18,096 bases of DNA from an uncultured Mailhella sp. (GTDB taxonomy: Bacteria; Desulfobacterota; Desulfovibrionia; Desulfovibrionales; Desulfovibrionaceae), in NCBI GenBank assembly GCA_910577155.1, contig CAJTMS010000038.1:2881-20976 (forward strand), in the 5' to 3' direction. The notes under the pieces are model-generated. The model saw only the letters and a program-made list of their open reading frames with translations, was not told the DNA's origin and searched no databases. Positions 6,908 through 14,327 of the stretch are shown here, in pieces. Both the position numbers and the translations under genes were made by a program. Within the stretch, counting starts at the first letter, position 1, and each line of letters opens with the position of its first letter.

Positions 6908-8875
6908 ATGAAAAAAGTTTTACTTGGCATTCTTGCTGTTTTGGTTCTTCTTATTGGAGGGCTGACACTTTTTGTCAATACAAAAAGCGATTTCATCATT
7001 GAAAAAGTAAGTGAAATTTTAGAAAAAAATCTCAATGCGAAATTAGAAATGGAAAAATTACCGCAAATCAGTATTTTTCCGTCACTAAAAGTAAGTGTTG
7101 ATAAAGCATCCCTGACATCGTCCGACTTTACCGTTACGTTTAACAGTGCCGATGTCAATGTGGCATTGTTTAAACTTTTTTCCGGAACCGTGCATATCAA
7201 TTCCGTAAAGCTTGATACGCTTATGCTCAAGTATACTGCTCCAAAGCCGGCAGCAACAGCACGGCAAACGAAAACAGAGCCGGCACAAAACAAAGAAGAA
7301 GCAAAATCTTTAGAAGAAATTATTGCCCTTATTCCTGCTGAAATCTCCGTGACAAACAGCAATATTTTTTATAAAGACGATACGCAGGAACTTAACCTGC
7401 AAAATATCAATGCAGCTATTAAAGATTTTGGTCTTAACCAAAATTCCTCTGTCAGCTTAAAGGGAAGTTTTGCCTATAAAGATAAAGCACGGGACATAGC
7501 CTTTGACTTGATTGCAGACATCAATTTCCTCTTCATGGGACAACACCTTGAATACGATATTAAACAATTTAATTTCACTCCGACAAAAGGGTTTCCGTTT
7601 ACACAACCTATTGATATAACCGCTGAAAGTGCCATGAATTTTTCACCGCTCATTATCGAAAAATTGGACGGCACTATAAAAAGCCCCTTTGCGGAACTTA
7701 ACCTTAAAAGCAAAGGTGACAGGCAAAAAGGTGAACTGACATTTGACGGAAATATTTATCCCCTTGCCATACAGGAAAGCTTTTTAGCCGACATGGCGTT
7801 TAATAAACTTCCCCAAAGCATGAAAACGGAAGGAAATATCAGCAATTCAGCAGAAGAAATTACGCTTAATAACCTGAGCTTACACCCCAATGACGGATCT
7901 ATCAGCCTCAAAGGCGTATATCATCTTGCAAAGCAAGAATTAACGGCTGCACTTTTTGCGGAAAATCTTGCTGTCCAAGATTATTTGCCAAAAGCCGGCA
8001 CGAAAAAAGCAGAGGCGAAACAAAGTGCACAGACAAAAGCCGCAGCGCAAAAACAACAAGAAAATAAACAACAGGGAAACACCAATTTCAGCTTTAACCT
8101 CGTTGCCGATGCAGAAAGAATTTCATACAACAAATTGGTTCTTGATACTATCCACAGCATTATCAAAGGGAAAATAACCGAGAGCGAGACTATTATCGAT
8201 ATTCGGCCTCTTACGTTTACAAAAAGCAATGAAGCTGTCCACATGAATGCAAAACTTGAATTGCAGCCAAAGGATTTAGTCACCGTATCCCTTGACGCAC
8301 CAAGCATAACAGCAAAAAACTGGGCATCCGCTTTTACCGGTCAAAGCCCTGTTGATGCAAAATTAGCCATGCATTCCAGCCTTAATCTGAAAACAGCCGA
8401 TCCTTTAAATACGTTAAACGGAAGCGGGCAAATTGACGGCAGTGCCATTACCATTGAAACCAAACTGCTTCCTTTTATTGCCAATTTGCTGCAGATCAAC
8501 CTCAAGCTGGAAGACCGTTATGAATTCAGCACGCTGAAAGCTCCTTTCACCATTAAAAACGGCTTGCTTTCAACTCCAAACGCCTATGTTGACAGCCCCG
8601 TCATTTTTGCCGGAACAAACGGTACGACCCACTTAGGAAAACAAACCCTTCATTTGCAGGGCAGCGTTGAGCTCAAAAAACAACATTTGACTTTCCCCTA
8701 TAGAGTGGGTGGAACCTACAGCAATCCTCAAATCGGTCTCGATTTAACAAAACAGCTGGAAATTTTGGGAGGAGGCTTGCTCAATACAGGCAAAGCCGCA
8801 GGACAGGGTGTTGGACAGGGTGTTATTGACGGAGAAAAACTCATTGAAAAAGGTTTAGGAAAACTTTTTAAATAA
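6908..8875 (+). CDS. AsmA-family envelope protein
   Basis: This 655-residue protein belongs to the AsmA/YhdP-like family of large periplasmic beta-rich proteins anchored in the inner membrane, linked to outer-membrane and phospholipid homeostasis. After a basic MKK start, a hydrophobic segment (about 4-23) anchors it. The AsmA-type opening follows (SDFIIEKVSEILEKNLNAKL and a basis of repeated short beta strands). Two charged low-complexity linkers, at about 112-135 and 363-392 (rich in K, A and Q), separate beta domains. The C-terminal AsmA block with YRVGGTYSNPQIGLDL ends in a Gly-rich, basic tail. I chose the ATG at 6908, with GAGG six bases upstream; the ATG at 6890 has no ribosome site. 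It stands as a single gene with its own promoter. Family membership is good, precise role unknown. Confidence 0.82.
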   Translation: MKKVLLGILAVLVLLIGGLTLFVNTKSDFIIEKVSEILEKNLNAKLEMEKLPQISIFPSLKVSVDKASLTSSDFTVTFNSADVNVALFKLFSGTVHINSVKLDTLMLKYTAPKPAATARQTKTEPAQNKEEAKSLEEIIALIPAEISVTNSNIFYKDDTQELNLQNINAAIKDFGLNQNSSVSLKGSFAYKDKARDIAFDLIADINFLFMGQHLEYDIKQFNFTPTKGFPFTQPIDITAESAMNFSPLIIEKLDGTIKSPFAELNLKSKGDRQKGELTFDGNIYPLAIQESFLADMAFNKLPQSMKTEGNISNSAEEITLNNLSLHPNDGSISLKGVYHLAKQELTAALFAENLAVQDYLPKAGTKKAEAKQSAQTKAAAQKQQENKQQGNTNFSFNLVADAERISYNKLVLDTIHSIIKGKITESETIIDIRPLTFTKSNEAVHMNAKLELQPKDLVTVSLDAPSITAKNWASAFTGQSPVDAKLAMHSSLNLKTADPLNTLNGSGQIDGSAITIETKLLPFIANLLQINLKLEDRYEFSTLKAPFTIKNGLLSTPNAYVDSPVIFAGTNGTTHLGKQTLHLQGSVELKKQHLTFPYRVGGTYSNPQIGLDLTKQLEILGGGLLNTGKAAGQGVGQGVIDGEKLIEKGLGKLFK

Positions 8876-8883
8876 TCCATGCG

Positions 8884-8910
8884 GCAAAGGCAGTTATTAA
8901 CTTTGCTTTT
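8884..8910 (+). terminator. Weak terminator-like hairpin after the AsmA-family gene
   Basis: GCAAAG (8884-8889) pairs with CTTTGC (8901-8906) around an 11-nt loop, and TTTT follows. The stem is only 6 bp and the T tract is short, so it may be leaky or not a terminator. It lies 8 nt after the stop codon. Confidence 0.4.
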
Positions 8911-8930
8911 CAGAAAAAAAACTGTATAGT
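8902..8930 (+). promoter_or_regulatory. Possible promoter of the MucR-like gene
   Basis: TATAGT (8925-8930) is a good -10 candidate, 23 nt before the start codon. The -35 is poor: TTTGCT at 17 bp spacing, or TTGCTT at 16 bp, both overlapping the weak hairpin arm. A poor -35 would suit a gene that needs an activator or is autoregulated, but this is only a reading of box quality. Confidence 0.4.
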
Positions 8931-8953
8931 TATAAAAAATATTGAGGTATACT

Positions 8954-9364
8954 ATGGACGATTATTTGAAACAAGCTCTGGAAATTGTAAAGGCACAAGC
9001 TTCTGTCCGCATTATGTCAGAAGAAGAAATTACCTCTATGGTGAAAAATCTTTCTCATCACTTGCGCAATCTTGAAGAATTACCCATAGAACAAGAGGAA
9101 CCGGCTCCGCTCACGATAAGCCCTGCAAAATCAATCAAAGAAAAAACCATTACCTGTCTTGAGTGCGGCAAAAGTTTCAAAATTATTACCAAAAAACATT
9201 TAATGACCCATAATTTAGACGCTGATTCTTACCGTGAAAAATGGGGAATAAAAAAAACAATTCCTCTTGTCTGCAAAGAACTGCAGCGCGAAAGAAGAAA
9301 AAAAATGCGAGAAATGAAACTTTGGGAAAAAAGAAGTGCCGAAGCCAATAAAAAACGCAAATAA
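8954..9364 (+). CDS. MucR/Ros-family zinc-finger transcriptional regulator
   Basis: The 136-residue protein resembles MucR/Ros regulators, which in alpha-proteobacteria control exopolysaccharide and virulence genes. An N-terminal helical region (LKQALEIVKAQASVRIMSEEEI) is the usual place for oligomerisation. The zinc finger has C68-x2-C71-x10-H82-x3-H86, followed by the family block SYREKWGI. The Ros finger has nine residues between the second Cys and first His, so this one is a residue longer. The C terminus from about 110 is very basic (RERRKKMREMK, NKKRK) and could bind DNA. I chose the ATG at 8954, with GAGG six bases upstream; the TTG at 8942 has no support. It stands alone between the AsmA-type gene and tRNA-Leu. 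Target genes are unknown; the neighbouring glycan genes are candidates. Confidence 0.87.
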   Translation: MDDYLKQALEIVKAQASVRIMSEEEITSMVKNLSHHLRNLEELPIEQEEPAPLTISPAKSIKEKTITCLECGKSFKIITKKHLMTHNLDADSYREKWGIKKTIPLVCKELQRERRKKMREMKLWEKRSAEANKKRK

Positions 9365-9372
9365 AGTTTTTC

Positions 9373-9401
9373 TTGACAAGTTGAATTTTTCTCTATAAAA
9401 A
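9373..9401 (+). promoter_or_regulatory. Promoter of tRNA-Leu
   Basis: A perfect TTGACA (9373-9378) is followed after 15 bp by TATAAA (9394-9399), or after 17 bp by TAAAAA (9396-9401). The tRNA begins 12 nt after TATAAA. The -35 begins only 8 nt after the MucR-like stop codon, so the tRNA has its own promoter but may also receive read-through. Confidence 0.68.
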
Positions 9402-9411
9402 TATCCCTTGT

Positions 9412-9498
9412 GCCGGGATGGTGGAATTGGTAGACGCAGTGGACTCAAAATCCACCGGGTGTACGCCCTTGCGAGTTCAAGTCTCGCTCCCGGTACCA
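9412..9498 (+). tRNA. tRNA-Leu (CAA)
   Basis: This 87-nt class II tRNA has a long variable arm (CGGGTGTACGCCC). The anticodon stem GTGGA/TCCAC closes the loop CTCAAAA, with anticodon CAA at 9446-9448, reading leucine TTG. The T arm is GCGAG-TTCAAGT-CTCGC and the CCA end is encoded. The acceptor GCCGGGA/TCCCGGT pairs fully except for a G1-U72 wobble at the first position, which is unusual for an elongator leucine tRNA. Confidence 0.96.
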
Positions 9499-9562
9499 GT
9501 TTTAGAAAGAGAATGGTAAGCAAAAATAAACAAATAATTATCATGACTGTTTCACACATCGC

Positions 9563-9610
9563 AATCCGTTGCTATTCATATATCCTCTTATGAATGCAAC
9601 GGATTTTTTT
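9563..9610 (+). terminator. Strong rho-independent terminator downstream of tRNA-Leu
   Basis: Arms 9563-9580 and 9589-9605 form a 17-bp stem with one bulged T (9573) and an 8-nt loop, and the T tract runs to 9610. It starts 65 nt after the tRNA end, a rather long trailer, so a short processed RNA could be released from between them. Confidence 0.9.
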
Positions 9611-9635
9611 ATTCTTTTCCGAAAAAATATGTTTA

Positions 9636-9749
9636 TTTAGCTCTCCGCAAAAACTCCCAAAAAGAAAAGCATGCAAATTCCGGAGCCTGTTTTGGTATTT
9701 TTTTCAGCAAAAGAGCTAAAATTTTCTCCGCACACTTTCCGGCAGCAGT
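9636..9749 (-). pseudogene. Possible decayed coding remnant (C-terminal fragment)
   Basis: On the minus strand 38 sense codons lie between a TGA (9752-9750) and a TAA (9635-9633). The translation, with KILALLLKKIPKQAPEF followed by ACFSFWEFLRRAK, looks like a protein C terminus with a basic tail. There is no ATG, GTG or TTG at a useful position near its beginning and all frames upstream are broken. I do not recognise a family. It could be a gene remnant left by rearrangement at the edge of the glycan locus, or chance. Confidence 0.3.
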
Positions 9750-9817
9750 TCAAATACCCCTTTTTCCCTTATATTAACATACTGTAATTTATGACCCTTT
9801 TGCCTCAGATTTTTTCA

Positions 9818-9849
9818 TTGTCAGTACTATGGAAATACGATATTATAAT
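9818..9849 (+). promoter_or_regulatory. Promoter of the UDP-xylose unit
   Basis: TTGTCA (9818-9823, five of six) is followed after 17 bp by TATTAT (9841-9846, five of six); an overlapping perfect TATAAT is at 9844-9849 with 20-bp spacing. Transcription should begin near 9853-9856, giving a leader of about 20 nt. This rules out the in-frame ATG at 9791 as the start of the decarboxylase. Confidence 0.7.
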
Positions 9850-9874
9850 AAAAAATAAAAACTGGATGATACGC

Positions 9875-10831
9875 ATGAAAACAATCTTGATAACAGGCGG
9901 TACGGGATTTATCGGGACAAATCTCTGTATCAGGCTTCTCAGTGAAGGAAATAAAATTATTTGTGTTGACAATAATTACACAGGAAGAATCGAAAATATA
10001 AAACATCTTTTAACACATCCGTTATTTTCCTTTATTCATCATGATATATGTACACCCCTTCATATAGAAGATCCCATTGACCAGATTTATAACTTAGCCT
10101 GCCCTGCTTCTCCTCCTGCCTATCAGGGAATACATGCCATTCAAACAACCAAAACCTGTATTTTGGGCGCCATCAATATGCTGGAACTGGCTAAAAAACA
10201 TCAAGCCACTCTTTTGCAGGCTTCCACTTCAGAAGTTTATGGAGATCCTGAAGTCCATCCTCAAGTTGAAACATACAGGGGCAATGTCAATCCCATTGGC
10301 GTGAGGGCTTGCTATGATGAGGGCAAACGCTGTGCTGAAAGTTTATGCTTTGATTATCACAGACAAGAAGGGGTGGATATCAAAGTTATCCGCATTTTTA
10401 ATACCTACGGTCCTTACATGGATCCCAATGACGGACGAGTTGTTTCCAACTTTATCTGTCAGGCTCTTTTAGGAAAAGATATTACCATTTACGGCGATGG
10501 TTCCCAAACGCGTTCATTTTGCTATATTGATGATTTAATAGAACTTATTGTCAGAGTTATGAATAGCGGAAAGGACTTTACAGGCCCTATCAATACCGGT
10601 AATCCTCATGAGTTTACCGTCAAAGAGCTTGCGGAATTAATCCTGCAAAAAATTAAAACCACTTCTCAAATTATCTATACCAAGCTGCCGGCAGATGACC
10701 CGACAAAACGCAAACCTGATATTACACTTGCCAAAACAAGATTCCGCTGGGAACCAAAAGTTCCGCTTTTGGAAGGTCTGGATCCCACAATAGAATATTT
10801 TAAATCACAAATCCATTTATTTAAAAATTAA
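9875..10831 (+). CDS. UDP-glucuronate decarboxylase (UDP-xylose synthase)
   Basis: The enzyme oxidises and decarboxylates UDP-glucuronate to UDP-xylose with bound NAD. It is an extended short-chain dehydrogenase of 318 residues. The NAD loop is GGTGFIG (8-14). NLACPASPPAYQ (73-84) and the STSEVYGDPEVHPQ block, holding T118-S119-E120, are hallmarks of this family, as is RACYDEGKR with Y147/K151. These features separate it from plain UDP-glucose 4-epimerases. The ATG at 9875 begins the nucleotide fold directly. The ATG at 9866 is a possible alternative adding three residues. The ribosome site is weak (GGAT). The gene for UDP-glucose dehydrogenase, which makes its substrate, follows after 10 nt, supporting the assignment. 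Confidence 0.92.
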   Translation: MKTILITGGTGFIGTNLCIRLLSEGNKIICVDNNYTGRIENIKHLLTHPLFSFIHHDICTPLHIEDPIDQIYNLACPASPPAYQGIHAIQTTKTCILGAINMLELAKKHQATLLQASTSEVYGDPEVHPQVETYRGNVNPIGVRACYDEGKRCAESLCFDYHRQEGVDIKVIRIFNTYGPYMDPNDGRVVSNFICQALLGKDITIYGDGSQTRSFCYIDDLIELIVRVMNSGKDFTGPINTGNPHEFTVKELAELILQKIKTTSQIIYTKLPADDPTKRKPDITLAKTRFRWEPKVPLLEGLDPTIEYFKSQIHLFKN

Positions 10832-10841
10832 GGTTAATACT

Positions 10842-12143
10842 ATGAAAATTGCAATTATCGGAACAGGTTATGTTGGACTGCCCACAGGAATTGGCTTGGC
10901 AGAATTAGGACATGATGTTGTTTGTATTGACAGGGAACAATCCAAAATTGACAATCTTCTTGCAGGGAAAATCCCTTTGTTTGAAGAAGGGCTTGAAGAA
11001 CTTTTCCATAAAAACGCACAGGCGGGAAAAATAAAATTTACCACTTCCATGGAAGGAAATGTCAATACCGCCGATCTTGTTATCATTGCCGTTGGCACGC
11101 CTCCGCATCCTGTCACAAAAGAAGCTGATTTAAAATACGTCTACGCTGCCGCAACAGAACTTGCCAAGTACTTGGAAGGCTATACCGTCATTGCAACAAA
11201 ATCTACCGTTCCGGTAGGTACGGGCGATAATATTGAAATTTTAATCCAAAAAACAAATCCTCAGGCTCAATTTGATGTTGTTTCCCTCCCTGAATTTCTG
11301 CGCGAAGGCTTTGCTGTTCATGACTTTTTTCATCCGGACAGAATAATTGTGGGAGCAAATTCACAAAGAGCCTCTGACCTGATTGATGATTTATATACAT
11401 ATTTTCAAGATAAAACCACCATTCTCCATGTCAAGCGCCGTTCTGCCGAAACTATCAAGTATGCAGCAAACGCCTTTTTGGCCATGAAGATCCATTATAT
11501 CAATGAAATGGCGAACTTTTGCGAAAAAGCGGATGTGGATATTCAGGAAGTTTCAAAAGGTATTGGAACAGATACAAGAATAGGTCCCAAATTTTTGATC
11601 CCGGGTCCCGGTTTTGGAGGAAGCTGTTTTCCCAAAGATACGCTTGCCATGGTGTATATGGCAAGACAAAACGATGTGGAGCTGAGCCTTATTAACGCAA
11701 CCATTAAAGGGAATGCCAACCGAAAAAAGGAAATGGCCGATCGTATTTTATCTGCCGTTAAAAGGATTGAAAATCCAAAAATTGCCATACTCGGTCTTGC
11801 ATTCAAAAGCGGAACCGATGATTGCCGCGAAAGCCCTGCCATAGACATCATTCTTGAATTACTGGAACAAAAAGCCAATATAACTGCCTATGACCCAAAA
11901 GCCATGGCAAATGCGCAAAGCGCATTAGGCAATAAAATACACTATGCGGATACTCTCTATGATGCCGTAAAAAATGCCGATGTCCTCGCAGTTTTAACCG
12001 AATGGCAGGAATTTAAAGCTCTTGATTTTGATCAACTTTCTTCATTAATGCGCAATAAAAACATCATTGACTGCAGAAATATCCTTAATCCGCAAAAAGC
12101 GGAAGAATTCGGCTTTAAATATCAAGGAATTGGAATTAAATAA
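10842..12143 (+). CDS. ugd: UDP-glucose 6-dehydrogenase
   Basis: Ugd oxidises UDP-glucose twice at C6 with NAD to give UDP-glucuronate. The 433-residue protein has the N-terminal NAD loop GTGYVGLPTG (7-16) and VGTPPHP (84-90). The substrate block LPEFLREGFAVHDFFHPDR starts near 149, K206 lies in KYAANAFLAMKI, and the catalytic C262 with D266 lies in GPGFGGSCFPKDT. The C-terminal UDP-binding domain carries GLAFKSGTDDCRESPA. Length and motifs match Ugd better than UDP-ManNAc dehydrogenases, and the preceding UDP-glucuronate decarboxylase gene agrees. No clear terminator follows; a 7-bp AT hairpin after the stop lacks a T tract. Confidence 0.93.
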   Translation: MKIAIIGTGYVGLPTGIGLAELGHDVVCIDREQSKIDNLLAGKIPLFEEGLEELFHKNAQAGKIKFTTSMEGNVNTADLVIIAVGTPPHPVTKEADLKYVYAAATELAKYLEGYTVIATKSTVPVGTGDNIEILIQKTNPQAQFDVVSLPEFLREGFAVHDFFHPDRIIVGANSQRASDLIDDLYTYFQDKTTILHVKRRSAETIKYAANAFLAMKIHYINEMANFCEKADVDIQEVSKGIGTDTRIGPKFLIPGPGFGGSCFPKDTLAMVYMARQNDVELSLINATIKGNANRKKEMADRILSAVKRIENPKIAILGLAFKSGTDDCRESPAIDIILELLEQKANITAYDPKAMANAQSALGNKIHYADTLYDAVKNADVLAVLTEWQEFKALDFDQLSSLMRNKNIIDCRNILNPQKAEEFGFKYQGIGIK

Positions 12144-12169
12144 AAAAATTATCAAGTAATTTTGCTACA

Positions 12170-12198
12170 TTGACTTTAATTTTTTTATACTATAAAAT
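12170..12198 (+). promoter_or_regulatory. Promoter of the pseudaminic-acid-type operon
   Basis: TTGACT (12170-12175) is followed after 15 bp by TATAAA (12191-12196), or after 17 bp by TAAAAT (12193-12198, five of six). It lies in the 77-nt gap between ugd and pseB. Transcription would start near 12205, so the upstream in-frame ATG at 12170 lies inside the -35 box and cannot be the pseB start. Confidence 0.65.
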
Positions 12199-12220
12199 TG
12201 CAAAAAAATCGGAACTGCAT

Positions 12221-13222
12221 ATGTATACAAATAAAACAATTCTTATTACCGGCGGCACAGGTTCTTTTGGTAAAAAATTTATCAAAACAGTTCTTGCCCA
12301 ATATCCTGATGTAAAAAAAATTATTGTCTATTCCCGTGATGAATTCAAACAATTTATCATGAGCACCATGCCTGAATTTACTCCTCATATTGATAAATTA
12401 CGCTTTTTTATCGGGGATGTGCGCGATAAGGAACGTCTGCGCATGGCAATGAGCGGTGTTGATTATGTTGTGCATGCGGCAGCGCTCAAACAAGTCCCTG
12501 CTTGTGAATATAACCCCTTTGAAGCTATAAAAACAAATGTTCTGGGCGCACAAAATGTTATTGATATCAGCCTTGAACATAATGTGGAAAAAGTTGTTGC
12601 GCTTTCTACAGATAAAGCCTGCTCCCCTGTGAATCTTTACGGAGCAACAAAACTTTGCTCTGATAAGCTTTTTATTGCAGCAAACGGATATAGCGGAGAG
12701 AAACAAACAAGATTTTCCGTTGTCCGCTACGGCAATGTTGCAGGTTCCCGCGGCTCTGTGATTCCTTTCTTCCAACGTCTGGTCAGCGAAGGAAAAACAA
12801 GCCTGCCTGTCACCGACCCCAATATGACCCGTTTTTGGTTAAAGTTAGAAAATGCTGTCTGGCTTGTCATGAAAGCATTTGAAATCATGCAAGGCGGCGA
12901 ACTCTATGTCAAAAAAATCCCTTCCATGCGGATTATGGAATTGGCGAAAGCTATTGCCCCCAACCTTGATACCCATATTATCGGCATACGCCCGGGAGAA
13001 AAAGTCCATGAACAAATGATTTCAGCAGAAGATGCCCGCCATACTTTAGAGTTTGATGATTATTATATTATTCAGCCGGATGTTGAATGGTGGAAAGAGC
13101 GAGCTCGCAATATTGGCGGAAAACCTGTTCCGGAGAATTTCTCTTATAACTCGGGCACCAATACGCAGTGGCTTTCCATAGAAGATATGCAGGAACTCAT
13201 TGAAAATTTAGACGAAGAATAA
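12221..13222 (+). CDS. pseB: UDP-N-acetylglucosamine 4,6-dehydratase (inverting), PseB type
   Basis: PseB (FlaA1/FlmA type) removes water from UDP-GlcNAc and inverts C5, giving UDP-2-acetamido-2,6-dideoxy-L-arabino-hexos-4-ulose, the first step towards pseudaminic acid. The 333-residue protein has NAD loop GGTGSFGKKF, then HAAALKQVPACEYNPFEAIKTNV, split here as HAAALKQVPA and YNPFEAIKTN, a family signature. The catalytic region STDKACSPVNLYGATKL supplies the D-K pair and the YxxxK motif. RFWLKLENAVWLV and GGELYVKKIPSM are further family blocks. I start at the ATG at 12221 because the fold begins there and the promoter lies between it and the upstream ATG. The partner transaminase gene starts 1 nt after its stop codon. 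Confidence 0.94.
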   Translation: MYTNKTILITGGTGSFGKKFIKTVLAQYPDVKKIIVYSRDEFKQFIMSTMPEFTPHIDKLRFFIGDVRDKERLRMAMSGVDYVVHAAALKQVPACEYNPFEAIKTNVLGAQNVIDISLEHNVEKVVALSTDKACSPVNLYGATKLCSDKLFIAANGYSGEKQTRFSVVRYGNVAGSRGSVIPFFQRLVSEGKTSLPVTDPNMTRFWLKLENAVWLVMKAFEIMQGGELYVKKIPSMRIMELAKAIAPNLDTHIIGIRPGEKVHEQMISAEDARHTLEFDDYYIIQPDVEWWKERARNIGGKPVPENFSYNSGTNTQWLSIEDMQELIENLDEE

Positions 13223-13223
13223 T

Positions 13224-14327
13224 ATGCAGACATATACCTATGGAAAGCAATTTTTAGACAAAAACGACTATCAAGCCGTTCTTGAGGTGTTACAGTCTGA
13301 TTATTTAACCTGCGGACCAAAAGTTACGGAATTTGAACGGGCTCTTTGTGCATACACAGGAGCCAAATATTGTGTTGCCGTATCCAATGCAACAGCAGCT
13401 CTGCACCTTACTATGCTTGTCTCTGGCATTGGGCAAGGCGATGAAGTCATTACCTCACCCATTACATTCTTATCTTCTGCCAACTGTGTCCGCTTTGCGG
13501 GGGGAACGGTTAAATTTGCGGATATTGAAGCGGATACTGCCAATGTTGATGTAAAAGAGATAGAAAAACAAATTACTCCAAAAACAAAAGCCATTATCCC
13601 TGTCCATTTTGCCGGACAATCCTGCGATATGGAAAAAATACATGAACTGGCAAAAAAACATAATCTTTTTATTGTGGAAGATGCTGCCCATGCCATTGGC
13701 TCTGAGTATAAAGGCACCAAAGTTGGCTCCTGCAAGTTTTCTGACATGGCTGTTTTTTCCTTTCATCCTGTAAAAAATATTACAACAGGAGAAGGCGGAG
13801 CAATAACGACCAATAGCGAAAAATTATATAAAAAACTTCTTTCCTATCGCTCCCATGGTACGCATAAAGAAGGCGAAATGACCCACACGTGGGAATATGA
13901 AATGCGGGAATTGGGCTATAATTACCGTTTGACAGATATACAGGCTGCACTTGGTATCAGCCAGCTCAAAAAATTGGAACAATTCAAAAAACGCAGACGT
14001 GAAATTGTGCAGTTTTATAATGAGAATCTCGGACTTCCGCACCTCATTGAAAAAGAATTTTCCAATGCCTGTTTTCACCTTTACCCCGTTTTCATAGAAA
14101 AACGCAAAGAATTTTACTTTAAAGCCAAAGAAAAAGGCTTGAATTTGCAGGTACATTATATTCCTGTGCATTTGCAGTCCTATTATCAAGAATTCGGCTA
14201 TAAAAAAGGCGATTTCCCCAAAGCGGAAGCCTATTATGAAAAATGCATTTCACTGCCCTTGTACCCAAGCCTGACCGGTGATGATTTAATAACGATAACA
14301 AAGACTGTCCGTGAGTTATTAAAATGA
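13224..14327 (+). CDS. pseC: PLP-dependent C4 aminotransferase of pseudaminic acid synthesis, PseC type
   Basis: PseC uses glutamate to aminate C4 of the PseB product, giving UDP-4-amino-4,6-dideoxy-N-acetyl-L-altrosamine. The 367-residue protein is a DegT/DnrJ/EryC1/StrS family aminotransferase. The PLP lysine is K184 in FHPVKNITTGEGGA, and D153 in VEDAAHAIGS contacts the pyridine ring. YRLTDIQAALGISQLKKLE is the family's C-terminal landmark, and LQVHYIPVHLQSYY is typical of PseC. The gene begins 1 nt after pseB and overlaps the next gene by ATGA, so the three are probably translated in a coupled way. All catalytic residues are intact. Confidence 0.93.
   Translation: MQTYTYGKQFLDKNDYQAVLEVLQSDYLTCGPKVTEFERALCAYTGAKYCVAVSNATAALHLTMLVSGIGQGDEVITSPITFLSSANCVRFAGGTVKFADIEADTANVDVKEIEKQITPKTKAIIPVHFAGQSCDMEKIHELAKKHNLFIVEDAAHAIGSEYKGTKVGSCKFSDMAVFSFHPVKNITTGEGGAITTNSEKLYKKLLSYRSHGTHKEGEMTHTWEYEMRELGYNYRLTDIQAALGISQLKKLEQFKKRRREIVQFYNENLGLPHLIEKEFSNACFHLYPVFIEKRKEFYFKAKEKGLNLQVHYIPVHLQSYYQEFGYKKGDFPKAEAYYEKCISLPLYPSLTGDDLITITKTVRELLK

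Larger units (their letters stand above)
9499..9874. other. Intergenic region between tRNA-Leu and the UDP-xylose genes
   Basis: These 376 nt hold no convincing intact gene. From left to right there is an AT-rich trailer (9499-9562), a strong terminator (9563-9610), a 38-codon minus-strand open stretch with coding-like composition (9636-9749) that lacks a start codon, and a sigma70-type promoter (9818-9849). A 16-codon frame from 9543 runs into the terminator, has no ribosome site and is not supported. Confidence 0.7.

Noticed and set aside
8942..8953. TTG at 8942 as the start of the MucR-like gene
   Set aside because: The ATG at 8954 has GAGG at good spacing, and the GAGG itself lies within the four extra codons.
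9543..9593. A 16-codon frame (MTVSHIAIRCYSYILL) between tRNA-Leu and the uxs promoter
   Set aside because: It has no ribosome site, lies mostly inside the terminator hairpin, and the hairpin explains the sequence better.
12148..12166. AT-only inverted repeat (AAAATTA/TAATTTT) after ugd as a terminator
   Set aside because: The 7-bp stem is all A/T and no T tract follows on the plus strand.
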